This document shows positions 29,226 to 37,326 of a stretch of 41,263 bases of DNA, one piece after another. The notes under the pieces were generated by a model. That model worked only from the letters and a program-made list of their open reading frames with translations. It made no database searches and had not been told where the DNA came from. Numbering within the stretch: the first letter of the stretch is position 1; every line of letters begins with the position of its first letter. The position numbers and the translations under genes were made by a program. The stretch comes from Holophagaceae bacterium (GTDB taxonomy: Bacteria > Acidobacteriota > Holophagae > Holophagales > Holophagaceae). Location: positions 1 through 41,263 of the forward strand of contig JANYIU010000046.1 in NCBI GenBank assembly GCA_025361955.1. Direction: 5' to 3'.

Positions 29226-29396
29226 ACCACAAAGACACAAGGACAAATAAAAGTAGGAATAGCACAAAGTTGCACAGAAAGGCTCAAAGCGCGCGCTGCT
29301 TCCAGGGATCGAGTGCTGGCCCAGCGCCGTATTAGCATCTTTCGTTGAAACGTTGTGCCTGCAGTTTCTCTGGTTTATTTATTGTGTCTTTGTGGT
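29226..29396. repeat. Inverted-repeat element (MITE/REP-like) with perfect 15-bp ends ACCACAAAGACACAA / TTGTGTCTTTGTGGT
   Basis: 29226-29240 is the exact reverse complement of 29382-29396. The inner flanks also pair in part (AAATAAA / TTTATTT). Confidence 0.85.
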
Positions 29397-29426
29397 GATT
29401 TTTTTATTTTAGCAAGCGCAAGGAGA

Positions 29427-30581
29427 TCAGAAGACCAGTGCGTAGGCCAGAGCGAAGACGATGGAGGCGTGGATGAACGAGCCGATGGCCTCCGAACGGT
29501 TCCGGGTCCAATCCCAGATCAGGATGGCCGCGAAGGTGATTCCGCCCACCACGAGCACGAACAGCGCGCCAGCTCCGATCGATAGCGCGTGGAACCTTCC
29601 GGTGACCAGACCCAGGGTCCAGGGGGTACCGTAAATCAGGGCAATGTGGCCGACGTAGACGTACAGGGATTTCCGCCCCATGGGCGCGCAGGCGGCGGCC
29701 AAGCGGGGGTAGAGCTCCGCGATCCAGGCCAGCAGGCCAAAGATCAGCAGCGTGAAACCCACCCTCAACAGCGTGTAGGCATACCCCGCTTTGTAGGCGT
29801 CGTGGAGGGGGAGCCACTGGGCGGGGATGTGCTCCGCGGCCATGGACAGCAGCATCAACACGGCGCTACCCGTCAGACAGGCCAGGCGGAAGACGCGCAC
29901 CCGCCGCTCTTCTGGCGTTTCCAGGAGCAGCGCCCCGAGGCCCACCCCTAGGAACATGTAGGCACTTGCCGGGAACAGGGGGAACAAGGAGCCGTGATTG
30001 AAGGACAGATAGGCCGCCAAGCCTTCCGGCAACCAACGGAACCAGTCGATGGCGAAGGCGATGGGAGCCAGTACCAGGATCAGAAAACCCAGTCCGAGAC
30101 TCCATGCTGCATAACGGCGAATGGTCGGGGTGAAGGGGAGCAGGGCCGTCAACACCAGCAGCGTGACCCCATTGAGCTGGAGAATGTTTACCTGCAGGCA
30201 AACCCTCCAGACGTCCGTCGAGACCCAGCGCAGATCTGCCAGCCGGTTGGCCGGGAACACCATCAAGTAGCCGATGGCGATCACGGTCAGGCCCATGATG
30301 CTCCTGCGCCGCAACAGGGCTCGGGAGATCCGGCCGTCCTGCTCGTAGCGGATCCCAAGCACCGACGCGGCGCCCGAAACCATCAGGAACAAAGGCGCCG
30401 TGAGTCCCCGCAGATGCATCCAGAGCTGCCAGGGGAGGGTATTGAAATCCATGTGCGCCGGGTTCACGAACGCATCCAGCGTATGCCCCTGGATCATCAG
30501 AAGCATGGCCACCAGCCGGATGAAATCCAGCACCTGGATGCGCGGCCGGGAGGAACTCAGCCCTTGGGCAGAGAGAGACAT
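29427..30581 (-). CDS. Multi-TM acyltransferase-like membrane protein (HGSNAT/DUF1624-type)
   Basis: RIQVLDFIRLVAMLLMIQGHTLDAFV ... LRGLTAPLFLMVSGAASVLG, about 10 hydrophobic segments, GRKSLYVYVGHIALIYG. Confidence 0.75.
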   Translation of the reverse strand: MSLSAQGLSSSRPRIQVLDFIRLVAMLLMIQGHTLDAFVNPAHMDFNTLPWQLWMHLRGLTAPLFLMVSGAASVLGIRYEQDGRISRALLRRRSIMGLTVIAIGYLMVFPANRLADLRWVSTDVWRVCLQVNILQLNGVTLLVLTALLPFTPTIRRYAAWSLGLGFLILVLAPIAFAIDWFRWLPEGLAAYLSFNHGSLFPLFPASAYMFLGVGLGALLLETPEERRVRVFRLACLTGSAVLMLLSMAAEHIPAQWLPLHDAYKAGYAYTLLRVGFTLLIFGLLAWIAELYPRLAAACAPMGRKSLYVYVGHIALIYGTPWTLGLVTGRFHALSIGAGALFVLVVGGITFAAILIWDWTRNRSEAIGSFIHASIVFALAYALVF

Positions 30582-30858
30582 GGACGACTCGATAGGGCCC
30601 AGGGAGGGCGAAGATCGACTAACCTCAACCTGCCCAAGGCGTCAAATAGTGTAACAAATCAAGTATTCCTAGAGCAATGTGTCGCAACAAATTGGTGATG
30701 ATCGCCACAGGGAAGGATGGTGGGTTGGACAGCGCACAGCGCGGTCTCTATTTCTAATTCATTTGTTTCAGGTCGAGACAAGCGAGGGGTACTGGCCACC
30801 AGCGCCCGACAACGTTCGATGTGTTGGTGCCCCATTGGGAAGGAGATGTGATTACCGC

Positions 30859-30886
30859 TTGCACGGAATCCGTGTAATAGTACCCT
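30859..30886 (+). promoter_or_regulatory. Candidate higBA promoter TTGCAC-N16-TACCCT with dyad operator CACGG-aat-CCGTG (30862-30874)
   Basis: Perfect 13-bp dyad overlapping the -35/spacer, 20 bp upstream of the higB start. Confidence 0.5.
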
Positions 30887-30905
30887 ATAGAAGGAGACTG
30901 CCGAG

Positions 30906-31196
30906 GTGATCGTTTCTTTTGGTGATAAGTCAACGGAGGCGCTTTTCGATGGTGGTCCCAGAAAGGATTACAAGACCTTCCCGCCCAACTTGCTTGCGGT
31001 CGCTTTGCGAAAGCTCGATATGCTCAATGCTGCAGCCACTCTGGGAGATCTTCGTGCCCCTCCAGGCAATAGACTGGAACCCCTTGAAGGGAACTTGGCT
31101 GGGCTTTACAGCATTCGGGTGAACGACCAGTGGCGCGTCGTCTTTCGATGGGAAGGGTCAGACGCCTTTGACGTACGCATTAAGGATTACCACTGA
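30906..31196 (+). CDS. higB: HigB-like (RelE superfamily) toxin
   Basis: MIVSFGDKSTEALFDGG...LRKLDMLNAAATLGDLRAPPGNRLEPLEGNLAGLYSIRVNDQWRVVFRWEGSDAFDVRIKDYH is the canonical HigB pattern. Confidence 0.95.
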   Translation: MIVSFGDKSTEALFDGGPRKDYKTFPPNLLAVALRKLDMLNAAATLGDLRAPPGNRLEPLEGNLAGLYSIRVNDQWRVVFRWEGSDAFDVRIKDYH

Positions 31197-31210
31197 AAGT
31201 CAGGTGCCCC

Positions 31211-31498
31211 ATGATTCCAAGCCACCGCAACCCCACCCATCCTGGCGAGATCCTTCTTGAGGAGTTTCTGGTTCCTCTAGGGATCACCCAGGTTCTGCTT
31301 GCTTCTCACATCGGTGTTCCGGTCCAGCGAGTCAATGAGCTTGTTCGGGGTAAGCGTGGCGTCACCCCTGAAACGGCATGGCTGTTGAGCAAGGCCTTCA
31401 GCACCACACCCGAATTCTGGCTGAACCTTCAAGCCACCTGCGACCTCTACCAGAGTCGCCCCCAGCGCACGATCCATCCCTTGCGGAAGGTCGGGTAG
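31211..31498 (+). CDS. higA: HigA-like antitoxin (XRE)
   Basis: NPTHPGEILLEEFLVPLGITQVLLASHIGVPVQRVNELVRGKRGVTPETAWLLSKAFSTTPEFWLNLQATCDLY. Confidence 0.95.
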   Translation: MIPSHRNPTHPGEILLEEFLVPLGITQVLLASHIGVPVQRVNELVRGKRGVTPETAWLLSKAFSTTPEFWLNLQATCDLYQSRPQRTIHPLRKVG

Positions 31499-31721
31499 CG
31501 CTCGAATCGGGGGTCAAAAAGATCTTGTAGATGACTCGACTCATCTACTGAATTGTGATGGTAATGGTAGGTGCAAAACACCCTCGAATGGGGCGATCAG
31601 GACGGCGATCTGGTGGTCCAAAAGGCAGCCCGGCTTACCCTGGAGGATGCCCGGAAGGCACCTAGGCTCCCGGCTGGTGTCCACAAGACAGACGAAGAGA
31701 TTCGCTCCCAAGAGCAAGGTC

Positions 31722-31826
31722 ACTTTCGAAGTTTGCCTGATCCTTGAAGTTGCCCGGAAAGCGGGTCAGCTCCCCATTGCCACCTTCGACAAAGCCCTCG
31801 ATAAATTCAAAGGGACCGAGACGCTA
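31722..31826 (+). pseudogene. VapC-type PIN-domain toxin, C-terminal remnant
   Basis: VCLILEVARKAGQLPIATFDKALDKFKGTETL matches the usual PIN-domain ending (D)xLILEVARKAGHLPLGTFDxALxKLxGAExL. The rest of the domain is absent. Confidence 0.6.
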
Positions 31827-32224
31827 TTATTAATCACCACTCGGCACCAGTGGAAGGTCATCAGTAAGGGCGTTTGTCCAGCAACCAGAAGCCGACATGA
31901 AGGAGGCACTGAGGGAACACAGGGCTTGAGATGTGCTCGATCTTCCAGGCACCAGCGGTACGCAATACGCCTGAGGACGAGGCCTATTTATGAGTTGCCA
32001 AAACCATATCCAAGACCTACGCTGGGCCATTTTCGAAGATGGATCGACTGAGGGGGTCCACCCTGAATTTGCGTTGGGTCATGCCGGAACGGTTCAACCT
32101 GATTTTAGTTCTTGATCCGCCTCGATTTCAAATAAAAAACGGTGCAAGTGTAACAAGGTAAGTGTACGCGAAATGGACACATACTGACGATCCATCGGCA
32201 CCACCCTTACATCGAGTTCCATTT

Positions 32225-32279
32225 CCAAGGACATTCCTTGGTCTGCTGTTTTTGACGATCAATCGATATATAGTAATAT
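32225..32279 (+). promoter_or_regulatory. Candidate cas3 promoter TTGACG (32252-32257)-N16-TAATAT (32274-32279) with upstream dyad CCAAGG-acatt-CCTTGG (32225-32241)
   Basis: AT-rich region 14 bp upstream of the cas3 ATG. The dyad is perfect in its 6-bp arms. Confidence 0.45.
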
Positions 32280-32292
32280 TTTTAAATCATGT

Positions 32293-34971
32293 ATGACATA
32301 CTTGCCTCAAGGTACTCGAATGTGCGGCGCTACTTCTGTCCTATGGGCAAAGACAAGCCAGAATGCTGTGGAATGCTTCCATCCACTGCTGCTCCATCTC
32401 TTGGATGTAGCGTGTTGTGCAGAGGCGATCCTTGAGAGAGAACCCAGCACAACTCGGGTGAAACTGGCAGATATTCTTGGCCTATCCTGGTGCGATGCCA
32501 AGCCCTGGCTGTTGCTCATCATCGCCTGCCATGATTTGGGGAAGGCCTGTGCAGGGTTCCAGATCAAGTGGCCAGCCTCCAAGCCTAGATTGGTGGCTGC
32601 AGGGCTGTGCTTCCCCCCGGGCCTTGATCGACCCATCAACCATGCTTTTGTCAGTCAAGTTGTGTTGGTGGATCTTCTGGGTGAACAAGGCTGGCCTGAG
32701 GACTTGGCAAGAATGGTGGCCGACGCGGTGGGCTGCCATCACGGAGAGAGAGCAACACCAACAACTCTGAATGAATTGACACATGATCGGAGGGTTCAAG
32801 AACGTTCCTGGATCCAAGCCCGGCGGACCCTTTTTATCGCTTTGCTCGACTTCTTCCGGCCCATAAACGTCCCCGTCAAGCTTGCCCTCTCCGGCCCTGA
32901 TTTCATGCTGCTCTCTGGCCTTACAAGCTTTGCGGACTGGATTGGTTCCGACGAGACCCATTTCACCTTTGGCCAAGTTGATGAATGCGCGGATATCCCG
33001 GCTTGGTGGGCATCCCGACAACCCATTGCTGAAGCGTCCCTGGATGCCATCGGTTGGCTGCAGCGCGCCCCTTTGCTTCAGACTGAACGCACCTTTCAGG
33101 AAGTGTTTGGGTTCAGCCCCAGGCCACTCCAACAGAAAGTCGCGGAGGCTTTGGCTGCTGTGGACGGGCCGTGTGTTTTGCTGTTGGAAGCACCTATGGG
33201 CGAAGGCAAGACTGAAGCTGCTTTTTATGCTCATCTCGAACTCCAGCGCCGCTTTGGTCACCGTGGCCTTTACATTGCGCTGCCCACCAAGGCGACGGGC
33301 AATGCCATGTTTGGTCGCACCCTGGAATTCCTTAAGACGTTTTCACCCGATCGGAACCTGGACTTTCAGCTCCTCCATGGCGGCACTGCTCTCAACGACT
33401 CCTATCAAGAGTTGAAGCGCGCCACGATCCATGATCCTGAAGGCGAGGGGCGCGTGCGGGTGGGTGAATGGTTCACTCACCGCAAGCGGGCCCTACTTTC
33501 CGAATATGGCGTGGGCACTGTGGATCAGGCCCTCCTGCCGATCCTTCCAGTGCGGCACCAGTTTGTGCGCCTGTGGGGTCTGGCCAACCGCGTGGTGGTG
33601 TTTGACGAGATCCATGCCTATGACGCCTACACCGGCACCCTGCTCATTCACCTCATCCAATGGTTGGTGGCTCTTGGGGCTTCCGTTGTGCTCCTCTCAG
33701 CGACCCTGCCTCCCCGCATTCGGGCAAAGATCGTGGGTTCCCTGGGCAAGGCCATGCCAGATGAGCAGGCGCCTTATCCGCGTCTTACGGTGATCCAGCC
33801 AAGCGGCATTCAGCAGATGGGCTTTGAGGCTGATCCTTTGCGGCGCCAGCAGGTTGAAGTGGAACCGCTGTCATCCGATCTCTCTGCCATCCGATCCGCC
33901 CTCGATAGCCAGCTTCCAGAGGCCGGGTGCGCTCTGGCGCTGGTGAATACAGTGCAGCGAGCCCAGGATCTCTATAGCCTCTATTCCGAAGGTATTCCTT
34001 TGATGCGTGGCCGCCATCAGGTGGGAAAGCAACTGGAGGACGGCACAGAGATCCTGCTTTTCCACGCCCGATTTCCGGCTGACATTCGGCAAGCGAGAGA
34101 GGACAACGCTCTGGCTTCTTTTGGCAAGAAAAGTTTCAGAGAAGGCAGACGCATCCTCATCGCCACTCAGGTGGCCGAGCAGAGCTTGGATCTGGATTTC
34201 GACTTCATGGTGACAGACCTTGCCCCCATCGATCTGCTGCTGCAGCGCGCTGGGCGACTATGGAGGCATGATCGGGGTGGTCGTCCTTTGCCCCGTCCCC
34301 GCCTATTGGTTGCGGGCTTGGACGGTATAGAACCCAGTTCCTTCGGCGCACCCCTTTGGTGGGGGGCTGTGTACCGGGAGGATCTGCTACTGCGAACCTG
34401 GCTCTTGCTCAAAGAACATCCCCAAATGACCTTGCCAGATGACATAGACGGGTTTGTGCAGGCTGTTTATGAAGAAGAAGTGACTGTGCCGGAAGCCTTG
34501 CAGGAGCGGCTGGCGAAGGCCATCGAGAAGGAAGATGGCGCTTCTTATGCACACACAGGGAAAGCTCACGGGGCCATCATCGGCGACCCTGACAATGATT
34601 CCTGGAACGATCCTGCTCGATTCACCCAGGCCGACGAAGATGAGCCCGGTTTGCACCCAAGCCTTCGCGCCTTGACCCGATTGGGCGATCCATCAGTAAT
34701 GGTAGTGCCCATTCTCGCGGATGAAATCTTTGATCCCGCCCAGGCACCCAGCAGCGCCCAGGCCAAAGCGTGGTCCCTACGGGCACTGAGTATCAGCCAG
34801 AAGGCAGCCGTGGCCGAATGCCAAACCCAGGGAGTGCCCGATGGTTGGTCGCGTTCTCCTTTGCTGCGACATAGCTACGCTTTGCGTCTGGATAACGAGG
34901 GACGATGGCAGGAAAGCAAGAAGGTCCGCTTGGATCCAGCTCTAGGATTGGTTTTTGAAAGAAAGGAGTAG
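32293..34971 (+). CDS. cas3: CRISPR-associated helicase/nuclease Cas3 (type I-E)
   Basis: N-terminal HD domain (HPLLLHLLDVACCAEAIL, IACHDLGKACAGFQ). Helicase motifs LEAPMGEGKTEAAFYAHLE, VVFDEIHAYDAYTG, LLSATLPPRIR, LIATQVAEQSLDLDFDFMVTDLAPIDLLLQRAGRLWRH. Confidence 0.97.
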   Translation: MTYLPQGTRMCGATSVLWAKTSQNAVECFHPLLLHLLDVACCAEAILEREPSTTRVKLADILGLSWCDAKPWLLLIIACHDLGKACAGFQIKWPASKPRLVAAGLCFPPGLDRPINHAFVSQVVLVDLLGEQGWPEDLARMVADAVGCHHGERATPTTLNELTHDRRVQERSWIQARRTLFIALLDFFRPINVPVKLALSGPDFMLLSGLTSFADWIGSDETHFTFGQVDECADIPAWWASRQPIAEASLDAIGWLQRAPLLQTERTFQEVFGFSPRPLQQKVAEALAAVDGPCVLLLEAPMGEGKTEAAFYAHLELQRRFGHRGLYIALPTKATGNAMFGRTLEFLKTFSPDRNLDFQLLHGGTALNDSYQELKRATIHDPEGEGRVRVGEWFTHRKRALLSEYGVGTVDQALLPILPVRHQFVRLWGLANRVVVFDEIHAYDAYTGTLLIHLIQWLVALGASVVLLSATLPPRIRAKIVGSLGKAMPDEQAPYPRLTVIQPSGIQQMGFEADPLRRQQVEVEPLSSDLSAIRSALDSQLPEAGCALALVNTVQRAQDLYSLYSEGIPLMRGRHQVGKQLEDGTEILLFHARFPADIRQAREDNALASFGKKSFREGRRILIATQVAEQSLDLDFDFMVTDLAPIDLLLQRAGRLWRHDRGGRPLPRPRLLVAGLDGIEPSSFGAPLWWGAVYREDLLLRTWLLLKEHPQMTLPDDIDGFVQAVYEEEVTVPEALQERLAKAIEKEDGASYAHTGKAHGAIIGDPDNDSWNDPARFTQADEDEPGLHPSLRALTRLGDPSVMVVPILADEIFDPAQAPSSAQAKAWSLRALSISQKAAVAECQTQGVPDGWSRSPLLRHSYALRLDNEGRWQESKKVRLDPALGLVFERKE

Positions 34972-35087
34972 TGGACACGGCGGTGAATAAAAGCAGAGTC
35001 GAAGTTCACTGTTGATGGTGGTAGCCACCTACCGCGAGGTCGCCACTACCAAGCCTACAGTGAGGGGGTCTCCGGCACTAAGACACT

Positions 35088-35178
35088 CACAACATCCCCG
35101 GTGACCCGGGGAATATTTCGAAAACCGCTGACCTGAGTCCTCCAGTAATCGGACCATCCCCAGTATTTTGAGGAAAAC
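35088..35178 (-). ncRNA. Putative crRNA-like regulatory RNA (CreR/CreA-type): psi-repeat 1 (35150-35178), pseudo-spacer (35117-35149), psi-repeat 2 (35088-35116)
   Basis: Minus strand: GTTTTCCTCAAAATACTGGGGATGGTCCG / ATTACTGGAGGACTCAGGTCAGCGGTTTTCGAA / ATATTCCCCGGGTCACCGGGGATGTTGTG. Compared with the array repeat CCGTTCCCCGCACACGCGGGGATGATCCG, both psi-repeats match 17/29. The 3' 12 nt of psi-repeat 1 match 11/12. Period is 62 nt versus 61 nt in the array. Hairpins are preserved. Confidence 0.75.
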
Positions 35179-35203
35179 CCAGGATAGGACGACTGCGAAA
35201 AAA

Positions 35204-35238
35204 AAACTAGCCCATGCCCTGAGACCTCCTATAATCTT
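35204..35238 (-). promoter_or_regulatory. Predicted target of the crRNA-like RNA over the cas8e -10 element: PAM AAG (35236-35238) followed by protospacer ATTATAGGAGGTCTCAGGGCATGGG...
   Basis: The pseudo-spacer matches 17 of the first 21 target positions (mismatches at 5, 6, 12, 19). The target includes TATAAT (35230-35235 on the plus strand). Confidence 0.72.
35230..35235 (+). promoter_or_regulatory. Predicted -10 box (TATAAT) of the cas8e promoter
   Basis: Exact consensus TATAAT 50 bp upstream of the cas8e ATG. No good -35 is evident. Confidence 0.55.
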
Positions 35239-35284
35239 AGGTTGTAGATAGGACGACTTGAAATCAAAAACATAAGGATTCCTG

Positions 35285-36808
35285 ATGAGCCGATTCAATC
35301 TAATTGATGAGCCGTGGATCCCTCTGCGCCTCCCTGATGGGGGCCGCATTGAATTGGGCATCCGGGACACCCTTCTGCGCGCCTGGGAAATTGCAGCCAT
35401 TGAGGATCCCTCCCCGTTGGTGGTGTCGGCCCTTCATCGCTTTCTTCTGGCCGTGCTATATAGGGCTCTGGAGGGGCCCTGTGATATCACAGAGGCCAAA
35501 ATCCTCTTCGAGGAAAGGCTGCCAGCAGAGAAGATCAGCGCCTACCTAGGAAAGTGGCGGGATCGATTCTGGCTCTTCGACGAGGTGTTCCCCTTCAGTC
35601 AGATTCCATCATTTGAACCCAAAATTTGGCGTTCGTGGACGGTACTGGCGGCAGAGCACAATGCTGACAACGCGAAGGTTCTCTTCGACCACATTGATGT
35701 GCAGGAACCCGGTGTAATTGATGAAGCAGTCGCAACCCGCTGGCTGCTGGCGACACAAACCTTTGCTGTGAGTTGTGGGAAAAGTGAACTCTCTCATACC
35801 GGTACAGCGCCGTCGGCCACTGCCGCTCTGGTCATCCCGCTTGGGAAGAATCTTCAGGACACTCTTCTGATGTCACTGATCCCCCAAAATCGCCAGATTC
35901 TGGATGGAGATAGGCCACTGTGGGAACGTCCGCCAGAGGGAGTTGCGTCCCTGAAAGAAGGGAGAGAGCGCAGTGCAATAGGGCTCGCTGACCGGTATAC
36001 TTGGCGAACCCGATCCATTCGATTTAGAGATGACTGCACCGGTATCACCCAACTCGCTTTTGCATCTGGAGTCAATTGCTCCGCAATGGATCAGGTGGAT
36101 CCAATGCAGGCCTACCGCATTGACGAAAAGCGCGGACGACTCCCCTTACAATTTCGGGACAGAGGTATTTGGCGAGACTTCGATTCATTGCTGCCAGACA
36201 AGGAGAAGCTGTCTCCGCGCTCACTTGAACACGCGCTTTCGTTGGCCCAAGATCACCAAGATCGATTTCCCACCTCGGTTTTGGTGCTTGGGCAGAGCAA
36301 CGACAAGGCCAAGATCGAGTTCTGGCGCATGGAGCGGTTCACTTTGCCGACTGCACTTGCTGGAGACCGCTGCATCCGGGAGGACATTCATCGGTTCCTT
36401 GATCGGGCGGAAACCAGCCAGAAGGCGTTATGGTCTGCTTGCAACACCTTTGCTCGCTTTGTGATTGCACGGGGGGAACGAACACCAGACGGAAAGGATA
36501 CCAAAGCCTTCTTGGCTCAGATGCCCTGCATCCCGGTCTACTGGACCGCCCTTGAAGCCGCATTCCACGTCATCCTCCAGGCTTACACCTTGGACCAGGA
36601 TCCCTATGCAATTGAGCAGGATTGGGTCATCGCCGTGCGTGATGCCCTTCGCAATGCCTGGGACCTGCACCGGAGGACTGCCATATCGGGTGACGCCTGG
36701 ACTATTCGGGCCCTGGTGAAGGCCGATGGGGCTGTGGCGATGGAACTCAAGAAACTCGGAGTAGTCATCAAGGAATTCAACGACTTTCTGGCAAAGGAGG
36801 GGGCATGA
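35285..36808 (+). CDS. casA: Type I-E Cascade large subunit Cas8e/Cse1
   Basis: N-terminus MSRFNLIDEPWIPLRLPDGGRIELGIRDTLLRAWEIAAIEDPSPLVVSALHRFLLAVLYRAL is canonical Cse1. Confidence 0.96.
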   Translation: MSRFNLIDEPWIPLRLPDGGRIELGIRDTLLRAWEIAAIEDPSPLVVSALHRFLLAVLYRALEGPCDITEAKILFEERLPAEKISAYLGKWRDRFWLFDEVFPFSQIPSFEPKIWRSWTVLAAEHNADNAKVLFDHIDVQEPGVIDEAVATRWLLATQTFAVSCGKSELSHTGTAPSATAALVIPLGKNLQDTLLMSLIPQNRQILDGDRPLWERPPEGVASLKEGRERSAIGLADRYTWRTRSIRFRDDCTGITQLAFASGVNCSAMDQVDPMQAYRIDEKRGRLPLQFRDRGIWRDFDSLLPDKEKLSPRSLEHALSLAQDHQDRFPTSVLVLGQSNDKAKIEFWRMERFTLPTALAGDRCIREDIHRFLDRAETSQKALWSACNTFARFVIARGERTPDGKDTKAFLAQMPCIPVYWTALEAAFHVILQAYTLDQDPYAIEQDWVIAVRDALRNAWDLHRRTAISGDAWTIRALVKADGAVAMELKKLGVVIKEFNDFLAKEGA

Positions 36809-37326
36809 GTGCGTTCATCGAGTGGCTGGAAAGCCTGAATAAAAAGGACACCAAGGTGCGGGCTGTGCTGAAGCGCAGCCTTGCCTTCGACCCAGGAACC
36901 CATGTTCCCGCCTACCCCTATGTGGAACCATTTCTTCAGGGAGCCGAATGGCCCTGGCGCCGTACGGTGCATTACTTGGTGGCGGGCCTGTGGGCCGCCC
37001 ATTGGCGGGAAGGACGCGAGAGAACTGGCATACCGTTGGGCAGGGCCGCAGCTATCCATCAAGTCAGCAGTGGCTCAATCAGTACGGAAAACCGGTTTAT
37101 CACTCTGCTCGATGCTGATGAAGACCAGCTTCCCCATCGGTTGCGCCAGATAGCTGCTCTCTTGAAAGAGCAGCCGCTAGATTTCGAGCATCTCCTGGTA
37201 GGTCTTCTGCGCTGGAATGACGACAGTAAGCGGACTCAAAACGATTGGGCGCGTGACTTCTACCGCAACATCCGCGCTGAAAATGGCACCGAATCTGAAA
37301 CCCCTACAACCGAGGAAAAACTCTGA
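36805..37326 (+). CDS. casB: Type I-E Cascade small subunit Cse2/CasB
   Basis: Position in the operon, ATGA overlap, and Cse2-like [31 protein letters not shown]...[47 protein letters not shown]. Confidence 0.95.
   Translation: MSAFIEWLESLNKKDTKVRAVLKRSLAFDPGTHVPAYPYVEPFLQGAEWPWRRTVHYLVAGLWAAHWREGRERTGIPLGRAAAIHQVSSGSISTENRFITLLDADEDQLPHRLRQIAALLKEQPLDFEHLLVGLLRWNDDSKRTQNDWARDFYRNIRAENGTESETPTTEEKL

Noticed and set aside
29994-30698. 234-aa plus-strand ORF opposite the membrane acyltransferase-like gene
   Set aside because: Q/R/H-rich composition typical of the complement of a membrane protein.
35015-35104. 29-codon plus-strand ORF (MVVATYREVATTKPTVRGSPALRHSQHPR) next to the crRNA-like element, considered as a CreT-like toxin
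   Set aside because: No good ribosome-binding site; its end overlaps psi-repeat 2. CreT peptides are too variable to recognise by eye. It would need a toxicity assay before being called.
35095-35174. Reading the mini-CRISPR on the plus strand (TCCCC-N8-GRGGA units)
   Set aside because: The core is near-palindromic so both strands look similar, but the handle-like bases (ATGGTCCG), the 11/12 repeat 3' match and the AAG-PAM target match all favour the minus strand. On the plus-strand reading the promoter match would have an AAA PAM and a poorly paired seed.
35029-35400. 123-aa minus-strand ORF over the cas3-cas8e intergenic region
   Set aside because: Overlaps the cas8e start and the structured non-coding element. 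No protein features.
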